Below are positions 56,420 through 64,000 of a stretch of DNA of 64,000 nucleotides, piece by piece. Position 1 is the first letter of the stretch. Every line of letters begins with the position of its first letter. The stretch comes from Neoroseomonas marina (GTDB lineage Bacteria; Pseudomonadota; Alphaproteobacteria; Acetobacterales; Acetobacteraceae): assembly GCF_012927745.1 (NCBI RefSeq), contig NZ_JABBKX010000009.1, positions 62,001 through 126,000 on the forward strand, written 5' to 3'. The notes under the pieces were generated by a model, which was not told the origin of the DNA, searched no databases, and worked only from the letters and a program-made list of their open reading frames with translations. The position numbers and the translations under genes are program-made.

Positions 56420-58096
56420 ATGGCTCGCAACATCACCCTGGACGCCGCCACCGTGGCGCCCCCCGCCCCGCAGCGCCGCCGGGCCCCGGCCTGGGCCTGG
56501 GGTTCGCTACTGATCGCGGCCGCCATCACGGCGCCGCTGGTCGCCGTGATCCTGACCGCGGCGACGGTGCCCGGCGCCAGCTTCGTCCATATCGCGACCA
56601 ACACCCTGCCGGAGATGCTGCGCAACTCGGCGCTGCTCGCCCTGCTGGTCGCACTGATGGCGGGTTCGGCGGGGGCGATCTCGGCCTGGATCGTCTCGAC
56701 CTGCGAGTTCCGCGGGCGCCGGATGCTCGAGGTCGCGCTGCTGCTGCCCATGGCCATGCCGGCCTATCTCTGCGGCTACGTCTACACGTGGCTCTTCGAC
56801 GTGGCGGGGCCGGCGCAGGAGGCGTTCCGCAGCCTGACCGGGCTCCGCTACGGCCAGTACTGGCTGCCCGAGATCCGGTCCCTGCCCGGCGCGGCGCTGA
56901 TGCTCGCGATGGTGCTCTACCCCTACGTCTACCTGCTCTGCCGGGCGGCCTTCCTGCAGCAGAGCGTCTGCCTCCTCGAAGCCTCCCGCACGCTCGGGCA
57001 CGGGCTGCCGCGCACCTTCCTCCATGTCGCGCTGCCGCTGGCGCGTCCCGCGCTGGCGGCCGGCGTCGCGCTGGCGCTGATGGAGACCCTGGCCGATTTC
57101 GGCACCGTGCAGCATTTCGGCGTCCGCACCTTCACCACAGGCATCTACGAAGCCTGGTTCGGCATGGATGACCGCGGGGCGGCAGCGCAATTGTCGGTCG
57201 CCCTGCTCGGCTGCGTGTTCCTCCTGCTGGGGCTCGAGCGTCTCTCCCGCGGCGGGCGCCGCTTCCACCCCACCACGACCCGTCATCCGCCGCTGCGCCC
57301 GGTCCCGCTGCACGGTTGGAAGGAAGCCGCGGCCATCGTCGCCTGCGGCATGCCCGTGCTCCTCGGCTTCGGCGTGCCGGCCGGGGCGCTGGCCTGGCTC
57401 GCCGCGACCACCGGCGACCCGTTGGCCGCGGAGCGCTTCCTGCCCTTCGCCGTCAATTCCCTGCTCCTGTCCGGCGTGACGGCGGCGATCGCGGTGCTGC
57501 TCGCGGCCACCATGGCCTGGGCGGCGCGGATGCATCCCTCCCCGCTGCGGCGGGCCGCGAACCGGGTGGCGGCCCTGGGCTATGCCCTGCCCGGTTCGGT
57601 CATCGCGGTCGGGACGCTGGTGCCCTTCGGGCTGTTCGACAATGCGCTCGATGCCTGGATGCGCGCGCGGTTCGGAATCTCGACGGGGTTGCTGCTGTCG
57701 GGGACCATGGCGGCACTGGTCTTCGCCTATCTGGTCCGCTTCCTAGCCGTTGCGCTGTCGGCGGTGGAATCGGGGCTGGCGCGGCTCAAGCCGTCCTTCT
57801 TCGCGGCCGCCCGCGTCCTCGGCCGCACGCCGGGCCAGGCGGTGCGGGAAGTCGAGCTGCCGCTCGCGCGGGGCGCGCTCATCACCGCCGCGGTGCTGGT
57901 GTTCGTCGACACCATGAAGGAACTCCCGGCGACGCTGATCGTCCGGCCCTTCGACTTCGATACCCTCGCGGTGCGGATCTACAACCTGGCGTCGGACGAA
58001 CGCCTGGCGGAGGCCTCCACGGCCTCCCTGCTGATCGTGCTCGTGGGCCTGCTGCCAGTGATCGCGCTGACCCGGGCGATGCGCGCGGCGGAGTGA
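56420..58096 (+). CDS. Ferric iron ABC transporter permease (FbpB-like, two fused permease halves)
   Basis: This 558-aa inner-membrane protein has about twelve hydrophobic segments in two homologous halves. Each has an EAA loop: LLEASRTLGHGLPRTFLHVALPLARPAL and FFAARVLGRTPGQAVREVELPLARGAL. This is the FbpB/SfuB layout for ferric iron import. The matching periplasmic binding protein is encoded on the opposite strand at 58879-59907. No ATPase gene is visible nearby, so it must lie elsewhere. It converges with bacterioferritin, 16 bp between stops. Confidence 0.92.
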   Translation: MARNITLDAATVAPPAPQRRRAPAWAWGSLLIAAAITAPLVAVILTAATVPGASFVHIATNTLPEMLRNSALLALLVALMAGSAGAISAWIVSTCEFRGRRMLEVALLLPMAMPAYLCGYVYTWLFDVAGPAQEAFRSLTGLRYGQYWLPEIRSLPGAALMLAMVLYPYVYLLCRAAFLQQSVCLLEASRTLGHGLPRTFLHVALPLARPALAAGVALALMETLADFGTVQHFGVRTFTTGIYEAWFGMDDRGAAAQLSVALLGCVFLLLGLERLSRGGRRFHPTTTRHPPLRPVPLHGWKEAAAIVACGMPVLLGFGVPAGALAWLAATTGDPLAAERFLPFAVNSLLLSGVTAAIAVLLAATMAWAARMHPSPLRRAANRVAALGYALPGSVIAVGTLVPFGLFDNALDAWMRARFGISTGLLLSGTMAALVFAYLVRFLAVALSAVESGLARLKPSFFAAARVLGRTPGQAVREVELPLARGALITAAVLVFVDTMKELPATLIVRPFDFDTLAVRIYNLASDERLAEASTASLLIVLVGLLPVIALTRAMRAAE

Positions 58097-58112
58097 GGGC
58101 CGTGCCGGCCGC

Positions 58113-58601
58113 TCAGTGCTCCTGCTCCGGCGCCGCCGCCGAGTTGAGCATCGTGTAGCGCTCGATCCCGATGCGCTGGATCAGGTCGAACTGGGTGTCG
58201 ACGAAGTCGGCGTGCTTCTCCTCGTCGCGCAGGATCTCGGCGAAGAGGTCGCGGGAGACGAAGTCGCGCACGGACTCGCAATGGGCAATCGCCTCGCGCA
58301 GGTCGGCGATGGCCTTCTCCTCGAGCTTCTGGTCGCATTGCAGGACCTCGAGCACGGACTGGCCGATCAGCACCGGGTTCAGCCGCTGCACGTTCGGATG
58401 GCCGCCGAGGAACAGGATGCGCTCGATCAGCGCATCCGCATGCTTCATCTCCTCGATCGATTCCTCGTATTCATGCTTGCCGAGCTTCGTCACGCCCCAG
58501 TGGCGCAGCATCCGCGCGTGCAGGAAGTACTGGTTGATCGCCGTGAGCTCGTTGGTGAGCTGGGTGTTCAGGTGCTCGATGACCTTCGGGTCGCGCAGCA
58601 T
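58113..58601 (-). CDS. bfr: Bacterioferritin
   Basis: This 162-aa protein keeps every key residue of heme-containing bacterioferritin: heme ligand Met52 and ferroxidase ligands Glu18, Glu51, His54, Glu94, Glu127 and His130. It forms a 24-mer that oxidises and stores iron. It is the last gene of a minus-strand group with Bfd and the ferric binding protein, so iron uptake, storage and release appear co-expressed. Confidence 0.96.
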   Translation of the reverse strand: MLRDPKVIEHLNTQLTNELTAINQYFLHARMLRHWGVTKLGKHEYEESIEEMKHADALIERILFLGGHPNVQRLNPVLIGQSVLEVLQCDQKLEEKAIADLREAIAHCESVRDFVSRDLFAEILRDEEKHADFVDTQFDLIQRIGIERYTMLNSAAAPEQEH

Positions 58602-58688
58602 GGCGTCTCCTCCATCGGGTAGCCGGAACGCACGACGACGCCCCGCGCGCCACGGTGTCGGGGCGCACGGGGCGAAGTCAACAAACGA

Positions 58689-58868
58689 TCAGGAGCGGGC
58701 GACGGTCCCGGGCGCGCTGCGCAGCAGCTCCACGATGGTCTTGCAGCAGCAGCCGCATTGGGCGCCGCAGCCGCAGCCTTCGTAGACCTCGGCCGGGCGG
58801 CTCGCCCCGGCCGCGATGGCCGCGGCGATCTGCGCGTCGGTCAGCCGGTTGCAGTGGCAGACGACCAT
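58689..58868 (-). CDS. bfd: Bacterioferritin-associated ferredoxin
   Basis: This short 59-aa protein starts MVVCHCNRLTDAQI. It carries the four-Cys BFD-type 2Fe-2S motif (CHC near the N-terminus and the GCGCGAQCGCCC segment around residues 32-42, more cysteines than strictly needed). Bfd reduces the iron core of bacterioferritin to release Fe2+. It lies between the ferric binding protein (10 nt upstream) and bfr (87 nt downstream) on the same strand, a context that strongly supports the call. It is easily missed by length cutoffs. Confidence 0.93.
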   Translation of the reverse strand: MVVCHCNRLTDAQIAAAIAAGASRPAEVYEGCGCGAQCGCCCKTIVELLRSAPGTVARS

Positions 58869-58878
58869 GGGCGGGGCC

Positions 58879-59907
58879 TCAGCGCCAGCCGGACCGCTGC
58901 ATGATCTGCAGCGCCTGGGCGGCGCGCGCCGGGTCGCGCAGCGGCTCGATGCCCTCGGCGCGGAACTCGCCCATGGACCGCAGCAGCGGGTGCATCGGCG
59001 CGCCCGGCACCGCCGGATATTCCATGTTGCCCTGGGCGAGGATCTCCTGCGCCTGGTCGGAGACCAGGAATTCCAGGAAGCGGCGCGCGGCCTCGGGGTG
59101 CGGGGAGGTCTTCACCAGCCCGGCGCCCGAGACGTTCACATGGGTGCCACGGTCGCCCGGCGCCTGGTTCGGGAAGATCACGCCGATCCGGGCGAACAGC
59201 GCTTGGTCCTCCGGCCGCTCGGACTTGCCGACATGGCCGAGGTAGTAGGTGTTCGAGATCGCGATGCGGCACTGGCCCGAGGGCAGCGCGCGGAACTGGT
59301 CGCGGTCCCCGCCCTGCGGCGGGCGGGCCAGGTTGGCCGCGACGCCACGCGCCCAGGCCTCGGTCGCCGCCTCGCCATCCGCGGCGAGCATGCTGGTCGC
59401 CAGCGCGATGTTGTAGGGGTGGTTCGAGGCGCGGACGCAGATCTGCCCGCGGAAGCGCGGATCGGCGAGGTCCTCGTACCGGTTCAGCCCTTCCGGGCGA
59501 CCCGCCTGCTTGTCGTACATGATGACGCGGCCGCGCATGGCGATGGCGAACCATTCGCCGTTCGGGTCTCGCAGCCCGGCCGGCACGCGCTGGTCGATCA
59601 CCTGGCTGTTGTAGCGCTGCAGGACGCCGGCCTGCTCGGCGCGGGCGAGGCGCGTTGCGTCCACGGTGATGAAGACGTCGGCGGGGCTGTTCGCGCCCTC
59701 GGCGCGGATACGGGCCACCAGTTGGTCGGCATCGGCCTGTATGGTGCGGACGCGGATGCCGGTCGCACGGGTGAAGGCCTCGTACAGGGCCGCGTCGGTG
59801 TCGTAGTGCCGCGCCGTGTAGACGTTGATTTCCGGCTGCTGCTGCTGCGCCTCGGCAAAGGCGGGCACGGCGACGGCAACGAGCGCGAGCAGGTGGCGAC
59901 GGAACAT
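58879..59907 (-). CDS. Ferric iron ABC transporter substrate-binding protein (FbpA/FutA-like)
   Basis: This 342-aa exported protein has a signal peptide (MFRRHLLALVAVAVPAFAEA) and iron-site features of the FbpA/FutA family: the N-terminal NVYTARHYDTD segment and the paired Tyr221-Tyr222 in ISNTYYLGHVG. It captures Fe3+ in the periplasm for the permease encoded at 56420-58096. It leads an operon with bfd and bfr. Two TGCGA-N5-TCGCA palindromes lie 40-78 bp upstream, suggesting iron repression. Confidence 0.94.
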   Translation of the reverse strand: MFRRHLLALVAVAVPAFAEAQQQQPEINVYTARHYDTDAALYEAFTRATGIRVRTIQADADQLVARIRAEGANSPADVFITVDATRLARAEQAGVLQRYNSQVIDQRVPAGLRDPNGEWFAIAMRGRVIMYDKQAGRPEGLNRYEDLADPRFRGQICVRASNHPYNIALATSMLAADGEAATEAWARGVAANLARPPQGGDRDQFRALPSGQCRIAISNTYYLGHVGKSERPEDQALFARIGVIFPNQAPGDRGTHVNVSGAGLVKTSPHPEAARRFLEFLVSDQAQEILAQGNMEYPAVPGAPMHPLLRSMGEFRAEGIEPLRDPARAAQALQIMQRSGWR

Positions 59908-59946
59908 CGGGAACCTCGTCCTGGTATGGGACGGGGCTTATGCCAG

Positions 59947-59985
59947 TTGCGATCCGCTCGCAAGTCCAAATGCGATTAATTCGCA
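59947..59985. promoter_or_regulatory. Two Fur-like boxes upstream of the iron operon
   Basis: TTGCGA-N5-TCGCAA (59947-59963) and TGCGA-N5-TCGCA (59971-59985) are both perfect palindromes with the same 5-nt spacer, 23 bp between centres. The second has an AT core (TTAAT). Similar motifs are reported for alphaproteobacterial Fur; the iron genes downstream support this reading. Which regulator binds is not shown. Confidence 0.6.
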
Positions 59986-60025
59986 AAATCTGATGAGAGG
60001 GGCGGCGGACCGCCCCTCCCCGCCG

Positions 60026-60811
60026 CTATTTCTGCAAGGCGCGCAGGAACTTCGCCCGCGCCCCGCCGCCGGCCATCAGGAAGGCGTGGTCCGAACCGCT
60101 CAGCAGGAAGCGCGCGCCGAGCGCGATGTAGTCGGGCGCCACCTTCTCGTCGTAGACACCGCCCATGCCCATGTGCTTGCCCGATGCCTTGCAGGCGGCG
60201 GCGACCTTGGCATAGGCGGCCCGCACGTCCGGATGGCCGATCTGCCCCGCGATTCCCATCGAGGCCGTGAGATCCGAGGTCCCGATCATCAGCGCATCGA
60301 TCCCTGGCACCGCGGCGATGGCCGCGGCGTTCTCGACGGCCTGCGGTGTCTCGATCATCACCGTGATCAGGATCTCGTCGTTCAGTTCGCGCTGCGCTGC
60401 GGCGGTGTCGGCCACCACGAAGCCGTACTGCGCCGGCGGGCCGCCCCAGGAGCGTTCACCGACCGGCGGGTAGCGGAAGGCGCGCACGACGGCCTCGGCT
60501 TCCTCCTTGGTGTCGATATGCGGCACCACCACGCCCATGGCGCCATTGTCCAGGCAACGCGTGCCCTCGAACAGCGCGTCCTTGCAGCAGCGCACGATCG
60601 GCGTGACGCCCTGACTCAGCGCGGCCATGCACATGCGCGTGGCGTCGTCGACGCTCATCGCGCCGTGTTCCATGTCGATGAACAGCCAGTCGAAGCCCGA
60701 GGCCGCGGCGATCATGCCGACGGCGGGCGTGCGGAGGTGATGCACGCCGAAGCCGAGGGCGAGTTCCCCCTTCTCGAGGCGGCGGCGGGCAAGGTTGGGC
60801 GCGAGCGGCAT
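60026..60811 (-). CDS. HpcH/HpaI-family aldolase
   Basis: This 261-aa protein has the HpaI class II pyruvate-aldolase features GFDWLFIDMEHGAMSVDD (catalytic His), VVPHIDTKEEAEAVVRAFRYPPVGERSWGG and VMIETPQAVENAAAIAAVPGIDALMIGTSDL (metal-binding Glu and Asp). It cleaves or forms 4-hydroxy-2-oxo acids with pyruvate as a product; the true substrate is unknown. The ATG at 60811 follows GGGGA. It lies 56 nt after the esterase gene on the same strand. Confidence 0.92.
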   Translation of the reverse strand: MPLAPNLARRRLEKGELALGFGVHHLRTPAVGMIAAASGFDWLFIDMEHGAMSVDDATRMCMAALSQGVTPIVRCCKDALFEGTRCLDNGAMGVVVPHIDTKEEAEAVVRAFRYPPVGERSWGGPPAQYGFVVADTAAAQRELNDEILITVMIETPQAVENAAAIAAVPGIDALMIGTSDLTASMGIAGQIGHPDVRAAYAKVAAACKASGKHMGMGGVYDEKVAPDYIALGARFLLSGSDHAFLMAGGGARAKFLRALQK

Positions 60812-60867
60812 GGGCGTTCCCCGGTGTTTCGTTGGCCGGCCGAGCGCACCACGCGCCGCCGGGCCGG

Positions 60868-61746
60868 TCAATTCGGGGCCAGGCCGAAAAAGGCGAGGAT
60901 CTCCGTGCTCGCATGGATGGCCTGCGTCGGCGGGCCGACGATGCGCTCCGGCAGGCGGGAGGTGCTGCCAGGCCAGGCATGGCCACCGCCACGCACCTCG
61001 ATGAAGGCGACGCGCGCGCCGGCGCGGCAGGGCGCGTAGTCGGTGCGCCAGGCGCTGGTGCCGTCGGCCGGGCCGGGATGCAGCAGCGGGCGCGGCGCGC
61101 CGGCCGCGGCGCAGCCTTCATGCGTGGCCCAGAAGCGGGCGGCTTCCGCGGCGCCCATGATGCGTCCGACCGCACGCGGCGCCGTGCCGTCGGCGCCGAC
61201 CAGGCGATCCTCGGTGCCATGGATCAGCAGCACGGCGATCGGCCGTCCCGGACGGCATTGCGGCGCGAGCCCTTCCCCCGTCGTCGCACCGACGATGGCG
61301 ATGCCGGCAACGAGGTCGGGCGCATCGCAGGCCAGCCGCGCAGCCATGAAGCCGCCATTCGACATGCCCGCGACGAAGACGCGCGCCGGATCCGCGCCGT
61401 GGCGCGAAGCCATCGTCGCCACCAGCGACCGCAGGAAGGCGACGTCGTCCACCCCGTCGCGATCCGCCGGCGTCATGCCCCGCCCCGAGGCCCAGGACCG
61501 CCGATGCCCGTCCGGCGCGGCGACGATGAATCCGCCTGGGTGGATGCCCGCTTCGCGCAGGATCTGCGCGCCCGTCCCGAACCGGCCATGCAGCAGGATC
61601 AGCAGGGGCAGCGGGCGGTCGGCGCGCGGCGCGAGGATCTCGACGTTGCGCACCTCGGCCCCGGCGCGGAGCGTGATGGTCTCGGCTCGCGCGGCGACGG
61701 CAGCCAGCAGCACCGACAGCACGGCGAGGAGGCGAAGGGGCACCAT
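60868..61746 (-). CDS. Secreted polyhydroxybutyrate depolymerase-like esterase (LpqC family)
   Basis: This 292-aa alpha/beta-hydrolase has a signal peptide (LRLLAVLSVLLAAVAARA). LLILLHGRFGTG forms the oxyanion region, VFVAGMSNGGFMAARLAC holds the nucleophile Ser, and GGGHAWPG carries the catalytic His. The LpqC/PHB depolymerase group hydrolyses short polyester oligomers or feruloyl esters. The ATG at 61746 places the signal peptide at the N-terminus. It probably shares a transcript with the aldolase downstream. Confidence 0.9.
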   Translation of the reverse strand: MVPLRLLAVLSVLLAAVAARAETITLRAGAEVRNVEILAPRADRPLPLLILLHGRFGTGAQILREAGIHPGGFIVAAPDGHRRSWASGRGMTPADRDGVDDVAFLRSLVATMASRHGADPARVFVAGMSNGGFMAARLACDAPDLVAGIAIVGATTGEGLAPQCRPGRPIAVLLIHGTEDRLVGADGTAPRAVGRIMGAAEAARFWATHEGCAAAGAPRPLLHPGPADGTSAWRTDYAPCRAGARVAFIEVRGGGHAWPGSTSRLPERIVGPPTQAIHASTEILAFFGLAPN

Positions 61747-61802
61747 GCGATCGAGCGTAACGAGAGGGCGCGTCACGCGGCGTCTCGAAGGGTAACGGAA
61801 GA

Positions 61803-61855
61803 CGGAGGGGCGCCGCCCCTCCGCACCACCCCGCCAAAGGCCGAAAGGCCTTTGG
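61803..61855. repeat. Two adjacent perfect hairpins, terminator or repeated intergenic element
   Basis: CGGAGGGGC (61803-61811) pairs with GCCCCTCCG (61815-61823) around a 3-nt loop. CCAAAGGCC (61834-61842) pairs with GGCCTTTGG (61847-61855) around a GAAA tetraloop. Both are perfect. They lie between the ligase stop and the esterase start on the minus strand. The pattern resembles dispersed intergenic hairpin repeats of related genomes, which I cannot verify here. Confidence 0.6.
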
Positions 61856-61861
61856 AAACCA

Positions 61862-63451
61862 TCACCGGGGGCGGTTCTCGACCAGGGCGAGAACCGCTTC
61901 CAACCGGTCGGCCTCCTCCACCGGCTTGTCCCGGCGGATGCGCGCGATGCGCGGGAAGCGCAGCGCCACGCCGGATTTGTGCCGAGACGACAATTGCGCG
62001 GCATCGAAGGCGACCTCGAACACGACGCCGCGCTCCACCTCCCGCACCGGGCCGAAGCGGTTGACCGTGTTGTTGCGGACCCAGCGATCCAGCCAGGCCA
62101 ACTCCTCGTCGGTGTAGCCGGAATAGGCCTTGCCGATCGGCACCAGCTCGCCGTCCTCCCGCCACACGCCGAAGGTGTAGTCGGAATAGAAGGAGGACCG
62201 CTTCCCATGCCCGCGCTGCGCATACATCAGCACGGCATCGACGGTGAGCGGATCGCGCTTCCACTTCCACCACAGCCCCTTCACGCGCCCCGCCACATAG
62301 GGCGCATCGCCGCGCTTGAGCATCAGCCCCTCGATCGACGCCGCCCGCGCGCCGTCCCGCAGCCGCGCCAGCGCATCGAGGCTGTCGAAGGCGACCAGCG
62401 GCGAGACATCCATCCGCGCCGGCGCCACCCGCCCGTGCCAGGCCTCGAGCCGCGCGCGCCGCGCATCGAAGGGCAACGGGCGCAGGTCCTCCTCCCCGTC
62501 GATCAGGATGTCGTAGAGCCGCACCGACGCCGGATGCTCCTTCAGCATCCGCGCCGTCACGCTCTTGCGGTTCAGCCGCTGCTGCAGGTCGGCGAAGGGC
62601 GCGACCTCCTCCCCGCGCATCACCAGCAACTCGCCGTCCAGCACGGCGTGGAACTCCATCGCCGCGAGGATCTCCGGAAAGGCCGCCGAGATGTCCTCCC
62701 CGCCGCGCGAGAAGAGTTTGCGCCCGCCCGGCCCGGCGGTGAGCTGCACGCGGATGCCGTCCCACTTCCACTCGGCGCGCCAATCCTCCGCGCGCAAGGC
62801 GGCGATGTCCGCCTCCTCGAGCGGATGGGCCAGCATCAGCGGGCGGAAGACCGGCGCCTCGCGCGGGTCGGGCCGGGGCGCCTGGCCCGACAGCCACTGG
62901 AACAGCGTCGTGTAGGGCGGTTCGACGCCGTGCCAGACCTCCTCGATCTCCTCCACCGCAACGTCCGACCATTCGGCCAGCGCGACGCGCGCGAGCCGCG
63001 CCGAAACGCCCACACGAAGGCCGCCCGTGACCAGCTTGATCAGCGCCAGCCGTGCCCCCGCATCGAGCGTGTCGAGCCAGCCGGCGAGCAGCGCGGGGAT
63101 CTCGGCCTTCGGCGTGGTCTCGAGCGCCTCCACCACCTCCGACAGCAGGGGTGGTGGCGCGTTCACCCCGGCGCGCGGCTGCCAGATGAGCGCGACGGTC
63201 TCCGCCAGGTCGCCGACATAGTCGTAGGACATCCGCCACAGCTCGGGATCGGTGCGCGCGGCGACGATCTCGCGGATCATCGCCGGCTTGGCGGCTGAGA
63301 AGGTCAGCTCCTCGGTCAGCGCCGCGAGGCCGATGCCGCGTTCCGGGTCCGGCTGGTCCGCGAACCATTGCCGCAGCAGCGCCAGCTTCGCATTGCGCCC
63401 CGGCGTGAAGACCAGTCGTTCGAGGAGTTCGGCGAAGGCCGGAAGGCTCAT
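61862..63451 (-). CDS. ATP-dependent DNA ligase (LigC-type, exonuclease-associated)
   Basis: This 529-aa ligase has the adenylation motif EWKWDGIRVQL with catalytic Lys229. The other ligase motifs LDGELLVMRG, SIEGLMLKRGDAPY and KGLWWKWKRDPLTVDAVLMY are present, along with a C-terminal OB domain and an N-terminal helical DNA-binding domain. It seals nicks using ATP, in addition to the NAD-dependent replicative ligase expected elsewhere. Its start overlaps the upstream exonuclease stop by 4 nt, the known ligase/MBL-exonuclease pairing in bacterial DNA repair. Confidence 0.95.
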   Translation of the reverse strand: MSLPAFAELLERLVFTPGRNAKLALLRQWFADQPDPERGIGLAALTEELTFSAAKPAMIREIVAARTDPELWRMSYDYVGDLAETVALIWQPRAGVNAPPPLLSEVVEALETTPKAEIPALLAGWLDTLDAGARLALIKLVTGGLRVGVSARLARVALAEWSDVAVEEIEEVWHGVEPPYTTLFQWLSGQAPRPDPREAPVFRPLMLAHPLEEADIAALRAEDWRAEWKWDGIRVQLTAGPGGRKLFSRGGEDISAAFPEILAAMEFHAVLDGELLVMRGEEVAPFADLQQRLNRKSVTARMLKEHPASVRLYDILIDGEEDLRPLPFDARRARLEAWHGRVAPARMDVSPLVAFDSLDALARLRDGARAASIEGLMLKRGDAPYVAGRVKGLWWKWKRDPLTVDAVLMYAQRGHGKRSSFYSDYTFGVWREDGELVPIGKAYSGYTDEELAWLDRWVRNNTVNRFGPVREVERGVVFEVAFDAAQLSSRHKSGVALRFPRIARIRRDKPVEEADRLEAVLALVENRPR

Positions 63452-64000
63452 GCCGCGGGGTCCTCGGTGACGACCTCGACCTCGTCCTCCTCCTCACCCA
63501 GCCCGACGAGGTGCAGCGCCCGGCCCTTGATGCCGCGCAGGCCAAGGGCGTGGATCAGCGCATCCTCCCGCCCATGCGTCACCCACACCTCCGGCGCCTG
63601 CACCTCGGTGCAGGTGGCGAGCAACTCGTCCCAATCCGCGTGGTCCGAGATGACCAGCGGCAGTTCCACGCCGCTCTGCTTCGCGCGCTGCCGTACCCGC
63701 ATCCAGCCCGACGCGACCGCAACGACGGGTTCGGCAAGCCGTCGTGCCCAGCGATCCGCGACCGCGCCGGGCGGGGCCAGCACGATCGCCCCCTTGAGGT
63801 CCTCCTTCCTGGCCACCGTCGCCGCACGCAACGTGCCAAGCCGCACGCCAAGCTCCTCATAGGTCCGGCAGAGCGCCTGGTGCGCGCCATGCAGGTGGAT
63901 CGGCCGGTCCCAGCCGGCCTGGCGCAGCATGGCGATCAGCCGCTGGCATTTCCCGAGCGAATAGCAACCGACGACATGCGTCCGTTCCGGGAACAGCGCG
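63448..64000 (-). CDS. Ligase-associated DNA exonuclease, MBL fold (partial, N-terminus outside window)
   Basis: The minus-strand frame is open to the window edge, giving the last 183 or so residues. Visible parts are LFPERTHVVGCYSLGKCQRLIAMLRQAGWDRPIHLHGAH and LPLVISDHADWDELLATC, followed by EVWVTHGREDALIHALG. This matches the C-terminal half of metallo-beta-lactamase/beta-CASP exonucleases encoded with ATP-dependent DNA ligases. The SDHADW motif contributes a metal ligand. It overlaps the ligase gene by 4 nt and is translated first. Confidence 0.9.
   Translation of the reverse strand, partial: ALFPERTHVVGCYSLGKCQRLIAMLRQAGWDRPIHLHGAHQALCRTYEELGVRLGTLRAATVARKEDLKGAIVLAPPGAVADRWARRLAEPVVAVASGWMRVRQRAKQSGVELPLVISDHADWDELLATCTEVQAPEVWVTHGREDALIHALGLRGIKGRALHLVGLGEEEDEVEVVTEDPAA

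Noticed and set aside
1-64000. tRNA, rRNA, CRISPR array, insertion sequence, phage or integrative element
   Set aside because: No cloverleaf-like clusters, direct-repeat arrays, transposase/integrase domains or flanking direct repeats were recognised on reading; I could not run dedicated searches.

Overview
The window is very GC-rich, densely packed alphaproteobacterial chromosomal DNA. Gene content points to a Roseomonas-like member of the Acetobacteraceae: many peptide-type ABC importers, an HpaI-type aldolase, DUF2312/GapR, a DUF1244 protein, GlcF and a ligase-associated exonuclease/ligase pair. This placement is inference from content only. I saw no rRNA, tRNA, transposase, integrase, phage gene or CRISPR array.

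Layout. 1-12066: a catabolic locus with three NtaA/SnaA-type flavin monooxygenases, a LysR regulator, a dipeptide-type ABC importer and an acyl-CoA dehydrogenase. The binding protein of this importer (7670-9400) is circularly permuted: its C-terminal module comes before its N-terminal module. 12041-14330: a minus-strand operon of a Gfo/Idh/MocA oxidoreductase, a shikimate-dehydrogenase-like protein and a MaoC protein. 14433-23660: a second ABC importer (binding protein, two permeases, fused double ATPase) translationally coupled to a CoA-transferase and a MaoC hydratase, with two enoyl-CoA hydratases nearby. 23677-32573: an accessory-looking cluster of a cyclase/AAA/TPR regulator, divergent from a radical SAM-SPASM enzyme, a PqqD-like protein, an unrecognised 235-aa protein, a 1055-aa subtilisin-type peptidase and an unrecognised 165-aa protein. 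A perfect TGTGA-N6-TCACA site lies between the two arms. It looks like an uncharacterised radical-SAM peptide/protein modification system.

32604-39259: an RND efflux pump and adaptor with a divergent TetR gene and a paired operator, then an MFS transporter. 39265-46395: Lrp/AsnC, an AceE/transketolase-like enzyme, then a minus-strand group (aminotransferase, amino-acid binding protein, class II aldolase) with a divergent GntR gene. 46632-51329: GapR, DUF1244, glycerate kinase, DUF2332 and a pyruvate kinase carrying an N-terminal YdaS/Cro-like HTH domain. Two CTTA-N7-TAAG sites exactly 40 bp apart lie just upstream of that fusion. 51341-55446: a hydroxyacid dehydrogenase, Ada, a TPR protein and GlcF; with glycerate kinase and pyruvate kinase these would fit C2/C3 acid metabolism. 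55555-59985: a DUF4239 membrane protein and iron handling (permease; binding protein, Bfd and bacterioferritin in one operon behind two Fur-like boxes). 60026-64000: HpaI-type aldolase, PHB-depolymerase-like esterase, ATP-dependent DNA ligase and a partial MBL exonuclease.

Intergenic space is short. The only gap over 300 bp without a supported gene is 3297-3739; it holds a strong dyad and a long hairpin. The main novelties are the permuted binding protein, the radical SAM/PqqD/S8 cluster with its cyclase regulator and CRP-like site, and the HTH-pyruvate kinase fusion with its paired operator-like sites.
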